NCBI RefSeq assembly: GCF_029223255.1
Contig: NZ_JARHUC010000007.1
Location: 186,001-250,000 of the forward strand
Reading direction: 5' to 3'
DNA: 64,000 nt
DNA from: Albimonas marina
GTDB lineage: Bacteria > Pseudomonadota > Alphaproteobacteria > Rhodobacterales > Rhodobacteraceae
This document shows, piece by piece, positions 17,185 through 24,663 of the stretch; positions within the stretch are counted from its first letter, which is position 1; the number at the start of each line of letters is the position of its first letter. The notes under the pieces are model-generated. The model ran no database searches and was not told where the DNA came from. It saw nothing but the letters and a program-made list of their open reading frames with translations. A program made the position numbers and the translations under genes.

Positions 17185-17225
17185 CGGGCGGGCGAGGCGC
17201 AGGCCTCGCCCGCCCGTGGTCTTTT
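17185..17225 (+). terminator. Rho-independent terminator, second hairpin after cspA
   Basis: A 13-bp perfect stem CGGGCGGGCGAGG/CCTCGCCCGCCCG (17185-17197 with 17204-17216) with a 6-nt loop, followed by TGGTCTTTT. The T-run is on the plus-strand side, so it serves cspA rather than the convergent cupin gene. Confidence 0.75.
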
Positions 17226-17288
17226 CAGGGGGCGCTGCTGCGCCCCGGCGGCCAGGCGAGCGCCCCCTGCGTTTCGGCGGTCAGGCGC

Positions 17289-17885
17289 TCAGGCCCCGAC
17301 GCGCTCGGGCGCCTTCGGGAAGGCCGGGGCGCGATGGCTGCGCGGATCGACGGGCGACCAGCCCTTGGGCGTCAGCCGCTCGCCCGGGAAGACCAGGCCG
17401 AAGCGCTCGCACAGGCCGGGGACCGAGGCGAAGTCCATCTCCAGCCCGTAGCGCGCCGACAGGGCCGCGACCTCGGCCGGATCCGCCCCGGTCACCCCGC
17501 CCATGTCCGACAGCGCCTTGAAGAACTGCTCGAACCCGGCGGGGGCGATGATCTCGAGGATCCGCGCCGGGGCGTCGCCGGCGTTCCAGAACGTGTGCCA
17601 CTGGCCCCGCGGCTTGAACACCAGGTCGCCCGGCGTCGCCACCCGCACCGCGTCCCCCAGCAGCGCGCCCACGCGGCCCTCGAGCACGAAGCTGTACTCG
17701 TCCTCGTTCACGTGCCGGTGCAGGGGGGCCGCCAGCGCGCGCGGCGACATCGGGTGCTCGACCAGGCTGAACCCGCCGCCGGTGTCCGCGCCCGAGGCCA
17801 GGAACCGCACGCCGATGGTGCCCAGGAAGCCCAGCTCCCCGTCCTGCGGGCCGATCACCCGCGGGGCCTTCGCGTCGTCTTCCAT
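17289..17885 (-). CDS. Cupin-domain protein
   Basis: A 198-residue protein with one cupin barrel. The metal-binding motif is seen as PLHRHVNEDEYSFVLEGRVGALLGD (H-x-H-x-E-type, near residues 56-80). The second motif PGDLVFKPRGQWHTFWNAGD lies near 85-104. It resembles quercetinase-like or unassigned cupins; the C-terminal 80 residues are outside the barrel. AGGAGAG precedes the ATG at 17885. It diverges from a TetR regulator 83 bp away, which probably represses it. Substrate unknown. Confidence 0.82.
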   Translation of the reverse strand: MEDDAKAPRVIGPQDGELGFLGTIGVRFLASGADTGGGFSLVEHPMSPRALAAPLHRHVNEDEYSFVLEGRVGALLGDAVRVATPGDLVFKPRGQWHTFWNAGDAPARILEIIAPAGFEQFFKALSDMGGVTGADPAEVAALSARYGLEMDFASVPGLCERFGLVFPGERLTPKGWSPVDPRSHRAPAFPKAPERVGA

Positions 17886-17948
17886 CGCCCTCTCCTTTCG
17901 AGGTACAGTGGTGTCTATCGAAATCCTTGGCCCTCGCGGGGGCGCCTG

Positions 17949-17958
17949 TCAATATTGA
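17949..17958. promoter_or_regulatory. Palindrome TCAATATTGA between cupin and TetR genes
   Basis: A perfect 10-bp palindrome in the 83-bp divergent gap, 10 nt before the TetR start codon. The GC-poor core stands out from its surroundings. It is a reasonable TetR operator half or core, assigned by position only. Confidence 0.4.
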
Positions 17959-17968
17959 TCGAACACGC

Positions 17969-18574
17969 ATGTCCGATGAAACTCGCCCCTACCGCAAACG
18001 CCTCCGCGCCGAGCAGGAGGCCGAGACGCGCCGCCGGATCGCCGAAAGCGCCATGATCCTGCACGGCACGCTGGGGCCGGCGCGCACCTCGATCAGCGCC
18101 GTGGCCGAACATGCGGGGGTGCGCCGGGCGACGGTCTATCGCCACTATCCCGACGACGAGGCGCTGTTCGCCGCCTGCTCCTCGTTGTGGGCCGAGCTGA
18201 ACCCGATGCCCGACCTCGCGCCGCTCTCCGGCGTCGCCGACCCCGACGCGCGGCGCGAGGCGGGCTTCGCCGCGCTCTACGGCTTCTACCGGGCCAACAC
18301 GGCGATGATCGCGAACGTGCTGCGCGACGCCCCCGCGGTCCCGGCGATGGCCGAGGCGGTGGCCGGGTTCCAGGCGCGGATGGAGGCGCTCTCCACTCTG
18401 CTGGCGCCGGACCTGCCCGAGGCGCCGGAGCCCCGCCGGAGGATGGCCGCGGCGCTGGCGCTGGCGCTCTCCTTCCCCGGCTGGCAGGCGCTGACCGGGG
18501 GCGAGGCGGCGCTGGACGACGCCGAGGCGGCGGCGCTCGCCCGCGACATCGTGCGCGCGGCCCGCGCCGGCTGA
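17969..18574 (+). CDS. TetR-family transcriptional regulator
   Basis: A 201-residue regulator. The N-terminal helix-turn-helix is clear: RIAESAMILHGTLGPARTSISAVAEHAGVRRATVYRHYPDDEALFAA over about residues 22-68, with the typical TVYRHYPDDEALF recognition helix. The C-terminal part is a helical ligand-binding domain without recognisable family. The ATG at 17969 (MSDETRPYRK) is preferred to an in-frame TTG upstream, because that would place the palindrome in coding sequence; no strong Shine-Dalgarno is present. Divergent from the cupin gene, its likely target. Confidence 0.88.
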   Translation: MSDETRPYRKRLRAEQEAETRRRIAESAMILHGTLGPARTSISAVAEHAGVRRATVYRHYPDDEALFAACSSLWAELNPMPDLAPLSGVADPDARREAGFAALYGFYRANTAMIANVLRDAPAVPAMAEAVAGFQARMEALSTLLAPDLPEAPEPRRRMAAALALALSFPGWQALTGGEAALDDAEAAALARDIVRAARAG

Positions 18575-18649
18575 AGACCCCGCTTGCGCGCCGGTAGGGA
18601 AGGCCCGATAGCACGCGCCGGGGGGATTTCTCGGCAAGGATTCGGGAAG

Positions 18650-19753
18650 ATGGCCAGACGGCCGAATGGGGCGCCGCGCATCGAGATCGACGCGCAGGCC
18701 GGCATCGTGACGGTTTCGGGCCGGGCGACATGGGAGCGTGCCGAAGGCCGCCTCGACCCGGTCCGCGCCAGGACCGCCTATGAGATCAGCTTCGCGATCG
18801 AGGGCACGCCCTTCGACCCGGGCTTCACGCCCCCGAAGCTCGGCCGGCTCGACAAACTGGGCCGCGACGGCGCCCTCGCCTTCGGCGACCCGCTGGCCCG
18901 CGAGGGCGTCGAGAGCGGCGAGGACCTGCGCACCGGCGTCTACCAGTTCCGCGGCCAAAACCTGCCCGAGAACGTCGATCCGGCGGCCGTCGCGGTGAAG
19001 GGCCCGACCGGCGAGCTCTCGATCCGGGGGCTGGAGGGGACGTTCAAGTCGGCGGCGGCGGTCGGCTTCAACCAGAAGTTGAAAGCTGTCAACTCGGTGA
19101 TGATCGCCGTCTCCGCCCGGCTCGAGGATGCGGACGGCGACGTGGTGCGCGCCCGTCTGCTGGGGCTCGACACGTGGAAGGGCGAGCTGAAGCTCTCCGG
19201 AATCGGGGGCGTCGAGGGCGCCGCTGGGGGCTCGGCCGCGGGCCCGGCCGGAGGCGGGGCGGGCGCGGACGTCGGCGGCGCGGGCGCGGGGGTCGGCGTC
19301 TCGTCGGCGGCCGTCCGGGCGCCGCAGGAAGCCGGCGCCGGCACGCCCGGCGACGACCGGCTGCGCGGCGACGCGGGCGAGGACGCGCTGCGCGGGCGGG
19401 CGGGCGACGACCGGCTGCTCGGCGGGCGAGGCAACGACGACCTGCGCGGCGGGCGCGGCGACGACCGGCTGACGGACGGCGCGGGCGAGGACCGGCTGAC
19501 CGGCGGGCAGGGCGCGGACGTGTTCGTGCTCGCGGCCGACGGCGCCCGCGACGCGATCGAGGATTTCGAGCCCGGCCGCGACCGCATCGACCTGCGCGCC
19601 TTCGGCCCCGGCCTCGACGTCGAGGCGCTGGAGCTTCACCGCCGAGGCGACGCGCTGATCCTGCGCGTGGACGGCGAGACGCTGGAGATCCACGGGGCGG
19701 AGGGCGCGCTCGCGCCGAGCGACCTCGACGCCGCCGACTTCCTGCTGGCCTGA
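18650..19753 (+). CDS. RTX-type calcium-binding secreted protein
   Basis: A 367-residue protein. Residues 1-185 form an unassigned domain (contains EISFAIEGTPFDPGF and GVYQFRGQNLPENVDP). Residues about 186-225 are a Gly/Ala linker. Residues about 232-290 are six to seven RTX nonapeptide repeats (GDDRLRGDA, GDDRLLGGR, GNDDLRGGR and similar) that bind calcium in a beta-roll. The C-terminal ADVFVLAADG...IEDFEPGRDRIDL region is the usual tail of type I secretion substrates. No type I transporter genes are in the window. The start at 18650 has GGGAAG immediately upstream; an ATG at 18584 is possible. Confidence 0.75.
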   Translation: MARRPNGAPRIEIDAQAGIVTVSGRATWERAEGRLDPVRARTAYEISFAIEGTPFDPGFTPPKLGRLDKLGRDGALAFGDPLAREGVESGEDLRTGVYQFRGQNLPENVDPAAVAVKGPTGELSIRGLEGTFKSAAAVGFNQKLKAVNSVMIAVSARLEDADGDVVRARLLGLDTWKGELKLSGIGGVEGAAGGSAAGPAGGGAGADVGGAGAGVGVSSAAVRAPQEAGAGTPGDDRLRGDAGEDALRGRAGDDRLLGGRGNDDLRGGRGDDRLTDGAGEDRLTGGQGADVFVLAADGARDAIEDFEPGRDRIDLRAFGPGLDVEALELHRRGDALILRVDGETLEIHGAEGALAPSDLDAADFLLA

Positions 19754-19772
19754 GGCCGGCGGAACGCAAGAA

Positions 19773-19796
19773 GGGGGCGCGGTCGCCCGCGCCCCC
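19773..19796 (-). terminator. Terminator after the thiolase gene
   Basis: A 10-bp perfect stem GGGGGCGCGG/CCGCGCCCCC with a TCGC loop lies between the convergent RTX and thiolase genes. On the minus strand it is followed by TTCTTGCGTT, so it best serves the thiolase transcript and may act on both. Confidence 0.6.
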
Positions 19797-19820
19797 CTCG
19801 AAACGTGGTCCCGGATGGGT

Positions 19821-21023
19821 TCAGGCGACCTCGAACAGGCCCGCCGCCCCCATGCCGCCGCCCACGCACATGGTGCAGACCACGTACTTGGCGCCGCGGC
19901 GCTTGCCCTCGATCAGGGCGTGGCCGACCATGCGCGCGCCCGACATGCCGTAGGGATGGCCGATCGAGATCGCGCCGCCGTTCACGTTCAGCAGCTCGTC
20001 GGGGATGCCCAGCTTGTCCTTGGAGTAGAGGACCTGCACGGCGAAAGCCTCGTTGAGCTCCCACAGGCCGATGTCGTCCACCTTCAGGCCGTGACGCTCC
20101 AGCAGGCGGGGCACGGCGTAGACCGGGCCGATGCCCATCTCGTCGGGGTTCAGGCCCGCGACCGCGATGCCGCGGTAGTAGCCCAGCGGCTGCAGGCCGC
20201 GCTTCTCGGCCTCCTTGGCCTCCATCAGCACCGAGGCCGACGCGCCGTCCGAGAGCTGGCTGGCGTTGCCCGCGGTGATGTGCTTGCCCTCGGCGATCTT
20301 CTGGCCGTTCTTGAACACCGGCGCGAGGCCCTGGAGGCTCTCGAGCGTGGTGGAGGGACGGTTGCCCTCGTCCTTCTCGAGCGTGACCTCCTTGTAGGAG
20401 ACCTCCTTGGTCTCCTTGTCCACGACCGCCATGGTCGAGGTCAGGGGCACGATCTCGTCGTCGAAGGCGCCGCGCTGCTGGGCGGCGGCGGTGCGCTGCT
20501 GGGAGCGCAGCGCGTATTCGTCCTGGTAGTCGCGGGAGACGTTGTAGCGCTCGCCCACGATCTCCGCCGTCTCCAGCATCGACATGTAGAGGGCGGGGAC
20601 ATGCTCCTTGATCCAGGGATCGGCGGCGCGGAAGCCGTTGCGATGCTCGTTCTGGCACAGCGAGATGGACTCGACCCCGCCGCCCACCGCGATGGTCATG
20701 CCGTCGTCGATGATCTGCTTGGCGGCGGTGGCGATGGCCATCATGCCGGACGCGCACTGGCGGTCCATCGACATGCCGGCGATCGAGTCGGGCAGGCCCG
20801 CCCGGATCACCGCCTGGCGGCCGATGTTGAGGCCCTGGGCGCCCTGCTGGATGGCGGCGCCGATCACGCAGTCCTCGATCTCGGAGGGATCGACCTTCGA
20901 GCGTTCGACCGCGTGCTTCACGGCATGGCCGATCAGCTCCTGGCTCTGGGTGTTGTTGAAGGCGCCGCGATAGGCCTTGCCGATCGGCGTGCGGGCGGTG
21001 GAGACGATGACGGCTTCACGCAT
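19821..21023 (-). CDS. Acetyl-CoA acyltransferase (thiolase)
   Basis: A 400-residue thiolase that cleaves 3-ketoacyl-CoA with CoA, or condenses two acetyl-CoA. The acylated cysteine is C90 in DRQCASG; H356 in [10 protein letters not shown] and C386 in [10 protein letters not shown] complete the site, and NEAFA is present. It heads towards the terminator at 19773 and lies 16 bp downstream of an SDR gene on the same strand. With the facing hydratase/dehydrogenase operon this makes a nearly complete beta-oxidation set. Degradative use is favoured over PHA synthesis because of the neighbouring acyl-CoA dehydrogenases. Confidence 0.93.
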   Translation of the reverse strand: MREAVIVSTARTPIGKAYRGAFNNTQSQELIGHAVKHAVERSKVDPSEIEDCVIGAAIQQGAQGLNIGRQAVIRAGLPDSIAGMSMDRQCASGMMAIATAAKQIIDDGMTIAVGGGVESISLCQNEHRNGFRAADPWIKEHVPALYMSMLETAEIVGERYNVSRDYQDEYALRSQQRTAAAQQRGAFDDEIVPLTSTMAVVDKETKEVSYKEVTLEKDEGNRPSTTLESLQGLAPVFKNGQKIAEGKHITAGNASQLSDGASASVLMEAKEAEKRGLQPLGYYRGIAVAGLNPDEMGIGPVYAVPRLLERHGLKVDDIGLWELNEAFAVQVLYSKDKLGIPDELLNVNGGAISIGHPYGMSGARMVGHALIEGKRRGAKYVVCTMCVGGGMGAAGLFEVA

Positions 21024-21039
21024 TTTGGTGCTCCCTGTC

Positions 21040-21798
21040 TTAGAAGATGGTCTCGCCGCCGTCGGCGACGATCAGCTGGCCGGTGACGTAGGCGGAGGCG
21101 TCGGCGGCCAGGAAGTGGGCGACCCCGGCGATGTCGTCGGGCTGGCCGATGCGGCGCAGCGGGGTCTTGTTCTCGATCCGCTCCAGCCGCTCGGGGTCCT
21201 CCCACAGCGCCTTGGCGAAGTCGGTCTTCACGAGGCCGGGCAGGATCGCGTTCACGCGGATGCCCTTGGGGCCCCAGTGCAGCGCCAGGTTCTTGGCCAG
21301 ATGCGCCTCGGAGGCCTTGGAGATCGAGTAGAAGCTCAGCGTCTCGGAGGCCCGGAGCGCGGCGATCGACGAGATCATGATGATCGAGCCGCCGCCCTGC
21401 TTGGCCATGATCGGGGCCACGATGTTGTTCGCCAGGATGTACGGCGATTTCACGTTGTTATCCATGACCTTGTCCCAGGCCGCCTCGGGCAGCTCCGAGA
21501 TGGGCCCGTAGACCGGGTTCGAGGCGGCGTTGCAGACCAGGATGTCGACGCGGCCCCATTTCTCGACGGTCTTGGCGACGAGGTTCTCCAGCTGCTCCCG
21601 CTCGCCGATGTGGCAGGGGATGGCGATGGCCTCGAAGCCGGCGTCGGCGATCTCGTCGCGGACCTTCTGGCAGGCGTCGGCCTTGCGGGACGAGATCACC
21701 ACCTTCGCGCCGGAGCGCGCGAATTGCCAGGCGATGGCCAGGCCGATGCCCTTGGTCGAGCCGGTGACGATGGCCACCTTGCCCTTGATGTCGAACAC
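21040..21798 (-). CDS. SDR-family oxidoreductase
   Basis: A 252-residue classical short-chain dehydrogenase/reductase. The nucleotide-binding motif is TGSTKGIG near residues 12-19, NAASNP near 92 replaces NNAG, and the catalytic Y-x3-K is YSISK after a conserved SSIAA. The GTG at 21798 (VFDIKGK) is chosen because AGGGAGGAGAG lies right upstream; the longer frame is not conserved. It lies between the thiolase and thioesterase genes and may act as a 3-hydroxyacyl-CoA or alcohol dehydrogenase of the same pathway. Confidence 0.9.
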   Translation of the reverse strand: MFDIKGKVAIVTGSTKGIGLAIAWQFARSGAKVVISSRKADACQKVRDEIADAGFEAIAIPCHIGEREQLENLVAKTVEKWGRVDILVCNAASNPVYGPISELPEAAWDKVMDNNVKSPYILANNIVAPIMAKQGGGSIIMISSIAALRASETLSFYSISKASEAHLAKNLALHWGPKGIRVNAILPGLVKTDFAKALWEDPERLERIENKTPLRRIGQPDDIAGVAHFLAADASAYVTGQLIVADGGETIF

Positions 21799-21820
21799 GT
21801 CTCTCTCCTCCCTGGGGTCG

Positions 21821-22261
21821 TCAGGCGCCGCCCGCGGCCGGCTCGGCCGGCGGGGCGGAGTAGCGGAAGCTGCCGAGCGCATGGGCCAGGATCGTCCCGT
21901 CGGGGGCGGTGGCTTGGGCCTCGGCGGTGAAGCTGCGCGAGGTGCGCTGCACCAGGCGGGAGCGGAGCGCCACGCGCCCCTCGCTGGCCCGGCCGGTGAA
22001 GTTGACCGTCATCGAGACGGTGACCGCCGGGCGCCGGCGCGCCGCGCCGTCGGCGTAGGTCCCCGCCGAGGTCATGATCGCGTCGAGCATGGTGGCGTAG
22101 ACGCCCCCGTGCACGATCCCCTGGCGGTTGAGGTGATCGGGGGTGATGTCGAAATGGCCGAACATCTCGGGCCCGCGCTTCTCGACCACCACCAGCCCGT
22201 GGCGGTCCTGGTAGCCCAGGCTCGGGGGGGCGGGAATCGGCTCGGCGACGGGGTCGGGCAT
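21821..22261 (-). CDS. PaaI-type hotdog thioesterase
   Basis: A 146-residue hotdog-fold protein. The motif HLNRQGIVHGGVYATMLDAI (about residues 43-62) is the PaaI/YbgC-like acyl-CoA thioesterase signature with HGG. Such enzymes release fatty or phenylacetyl acids from CoA and keep free CoA available. The ATG at 22261 is used; a GTG four codons upstream is equally possible as neither has a clear Shine-Dalgarno. It is the promoter-proximal gene of the thioesterase-SDR-thiolase unit. Confidence 0.85.
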   Translation of the reverse strand: MPDPVAEPIPAPPSLGYQDRHGLVVVEKRGPEMFGHFDITPDHLNRQGIVHGGVYATMLDAIMTSAGTYADGAARRRPAVTVSMTVNFTGRASEGRVALRSRLVQRTSRSFTAEAQATAPDGTILAHALGSFRYSAPPAEPAAGGA

Positions 22262-22464
22262 GTCGGCGCTCACGGGCGGGTCCGCCGGGTCGGGGCAGGG
22301 CGGGGGGCGCGTGTGGAAACGGGGCGGGAAACAGGGCGGCAAACGGGGCGCGCAGCGACGCGCGCCGCGCCGTTCGGCGGCTCGTGGGTCATCCGGTCTC
22401 GCCTCCCTTCGTCCGTCGCGCCGCGCGGGGTCCGCCCATATCTTGTGCGGGCGGCGCAATCCGG

Positions 22465-22493
22465 TTGACTTGGAATTCAGCACTTCCTAGCCT
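22465..22493 (+). promoter_or_regulatory. Candidate promoter of the beta-oxidation operon
   Basis: TTGACT (22465-22470) and TAGCCT (22488-22493) are separated by 17 bp. The -10 is weak, but the site lies in the only AT-rich stretch before the operon. Confidence 0.35.
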
Positions 22494-22516
22494 TCGCGTC
22501 AAACTGCAAAATTAAA

Positions 22517-22531
22517 TTCTGCAATGCAGAA
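22517..22531. promoter_or_regulatory. Palindrome TTCTGCA-A-TGCAGAA, PhaR-like box
   Basis: A perfect 7-bp inverted repeat around one base. Its core CTGC-AAT-GCAG equals the CTGC-N3-GCAG form described for the PHA regulator PhaR of Paracoccus and Rhodobacter. It sits about 42-56 nt before the GTG start of the hydratase/dehydrogenase gene, downstream of the candidate promoter, where binding would block transcription. Confidence 0.5.
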
Positions 22532-22572
22532 ATCGCATGCAGGATGCCTTCATGAGCCGGGAGGAGAAGCTC

Positions 22573-24663
22573 GTGTCCGACCCCATTTCGTCGACCCGCA
22601 TGGTGGGTCGCGTCCTCGTCGTGGAATCCGACAACCCGCCGGTGAACGCGCTGGGCCACGCGGTGCGCAAGGGCCTGCATGACGCGGCGCTCAAGGCCGC
22701 CTCGGACGACGTCGACGCGGTCGTCATCGCCTGCAAGGGCCGCACCTTCCACGCCGGCGCCGACATCCGCGAGTTCGGCAAGCCCCCGCAGGCCCCGGGC
22801 CTGGGCGAGGTGATCGACGCGTTCGAGGCGCTGCAGAAGCCCGTCGTCGCCGCGATCCATGGCACCGCGCTGGGCGGCGGCCTCGAGGTGGCGCTGGGCT
22901 GCGACTACCGCGTCGCCGCGCCGACCGCGAAGATCGGCCTGCCGGAAGTGAAGCTGGGCCTGCTGCCCGGCGCCGGCGGCACCCAGCGCCTGCCGCGCCT
23001 GATCGGCGCCGTCGCGGCCCTGGGCCCCATCGTCACCGGCGACCCGATCCCGGCCAAGAAGGCGCGTGAGATGGGCGCCATCGACGCGATCATCGAGGGC
23101 GACCTGGTCGAGGGCGCCGTCGCCTTCGCCCAGAAGCTGGTCGATGAGAAGGCCCCGCTGCGCCCGCTGTCGAAGATGGACGCGCCCGAGACCGACATGG
23201 CCGCCTTCGACGAGGCCGCCGCCAAGCTCCTGCGCCGCTCGCGCGGGCTGAAGGCGCCCTCCGTGAACGCGCAGGCGGTGAAGAACGCCGTCACGCTGCC
23301 CTTCGCCGAGGGCATGAAGAAGGAGCGGGAGTACTTCCTCGACCTCGTCTCCGGCGACGAATCCAAGGCCCAGCGCCACGCCTTCTTCGCCGAGCGCGAG
23401 GCCGCCAAGGTCCCCGGCGTCACCAAGGACGTGAAGGCCCGGCCCGTGAACAAGATGGCGGTGCTCGGCGCCGGCACCATGGGCGGCGGCATCACCATGT
23501 CCTTCGCCTCGGCGGGCATCCCCGTCACGATCATCGACCTCAACCCCGAGGCGCTCGATCGCGGCATGAAGATCATCGAGAAGAACTACCGCGCCACCCA
23601 GGCCCGCGGCGGCCTGACCGAGGCGCAGGTGGACGCGGCGCTGGCCAACATCACGCCCTCCTCGAACTTCGACGACGTGGCCGATGCGGACATGGTCATC
23701 GAGGCCGTGTTCGAGAACATGGACCTGAAGAAGAAGATCTTCAAAGACCTCGACGCCAAGTGCAAGCCGGGCTGCGTGCTGGCCTCGAACACCTCGACCC
23801 TCGACGTGGACGAGATCGCGGCGGTCACCTCGCGGCCCCAGGACGTCCTGGGCATGCACTTCTTCTCGCCCGCCAACGTGATGCGCCTGCTCGAGATCGT
23901 GCGGGGCGAAAAGACCGCGCCGGACGTGCTGAAGACGGCCATGGACGTGGGCAAGAAGGGCGGCAAGGTGCCGGTGGTCGTGGGCGTGTGCTACGGCTTC
24001 GTGGGCAACCGGATGCTGCACGCCCGCGGCGCGCAGGTGCGCCAGCTGCTGCTCGAGGGCGCCTCGCCGCAGGAGGTCGACGGCGCGCTGACCAAGTTCG
24101 GCATGGCGATGGGCCCGCTGCAGATGTCCGACATGGCCGGCCTCGACGTCGGCTGGCGCATCCGCCAGGAGACGGGCGCCAAGGACCCGGTCGGCGACGC
24201 GCTGCACGAGATGGGCCGCCACGGGCAGAAGACCAAGGCGGGCTACTACCTCTACGAGGAAGGCTCCCGCACGCCGATCCCGGACCCCGAGGTCGACGCG
24301 CTGATCGCCAAGGTCGCCAAGGAGCAGGGCATCAAGCGCCGCGAGATCGACGAGAAGGAGGTGTTCGAGCGCCTGATGTTCTCGATGATCAACGAGGCCG
24401 CCAAGATCCTCGACGAGGGGATCGCGCTGCGTCCCTCCGACATCGACGTGATCTACCTGTTCGGCTACGGCTTCCCGATGGGCAAGGGCGGGCCGATGTT
24501 CTACGCCGACGCCGTGGGCCCCGCCTACATCGCCGAGCGGCTGAACGTCTACGCCGACAACACCGGCGACGAGGAGCTGCGCCCGTGCCCCTACCTGGCC
24601 CGGCTGGCGGAGGAGAACACCACCTTCGCCGCCGACGCGGCCGCGCGCGCGAAGGCGGCGTGA
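22573..24663 (+). CDS. fadJ: 3-hydroxyacyl-CoA dehydrogenase / enoyl-CoA hydratase, bifunctional
   Basis: A 696-residue bifunctional beta-oxidation enzyme. Residues 1-190 are the enoyl-CoA hydratase/isomerase domain (AGADIREF, then GGGLEVALGCDYRV and LPEVKLGLLPGAGGTQR). From about residue 290 comes the NAD-binding dehydrogenase (VLGAGTMGGGITMSFASAG), then ASNTSTLDVDEIA, HFFSPANVM and the C-terminal helical domain. The GTG at 22573 is preferred because GGGAGGAGAA precedes it at ideal spacing; ATGs at 22537 and 22552 would put the palindrome next to the start. Its TGA overlaps the ligase ATG (TGATG). Confidence 0.92.
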   Translation: MSDPISSTRMVGRVLVVESDNPPVNALGHAVRKGLHDAALKAASDDVDAVVIACKGRTFHAGADIREFGKPPQAPGLGEVIDAFEALQKPVVAAIHGTALGGGLEVALGCDYRVAAPTAKIGLPEVKLGLLPGAGGTQRLPRLIGAVAALGPIVTGDPIPAKKAREMGAIDAIIEGDLVEGAVAFAQKLVDEKAPLRPLSKMDAPETDMAAFDEAAAKLLRRSRGLKAPSVNAQAVKNAVTLPFAEGMKKEREYFLDLVSGDESKAQRHAFFAEREAAKVPGVTKDVKARPVNKMAVLGAGTMGGGITMSFASAGIPVTIIDLNPEALDRGMKIIEKNYRATQARGGLTEAQVDAALANITPSSNFDDVADADMVIEAVFENMDLKKKIFKDLDAKCKPGCVLASNTSTLDVDEIAAVTSRPQDVLGMHFFSPANVMRLLEIVRGEKTAPDVLKTAMDVGKKGGKVPVVVGVCYGFVGNRMLHARGAQVRQLLLEGASPQEVDGALTKFGMAMGPLQMSDMAGLDVGWRIRQETGAKDPVGDALHEMGRHGQKTKAGYYLYEEGSRTPIPDPEVDALIAKVAKEQGIKRREIDEKEVFERLMFSMINEAAKILDEGIALRPSDIDVIYLFGYGFPMGKGGPMFYADAVGPAYIAERLNVYADNTGDEELRPCPYLARLAEENTTFAADAAARAKAA

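Larger units (their letters stand above)
22262..22572. other. 311-bp divergent control region
   Basis: Separates the minus-strand thioesterase unit from the plus-strand beta-oxidation operon. The left 180 bp is very GC-rich without features. The right part (about 22440-22535) is markedly AT-richer and holds a candidate promoter (22465-22493) and a perfect operator-like palindrome (22517-22531). Confidence 0.6.

Noticed and set aside
17949-17958. TCAATATTGA as an FNR-type site
   Set aside because: The arms are inverted relative to TTGAN-N4-NTCAA, so it does not fit the FNR form; kept only as a possible TetR operator.
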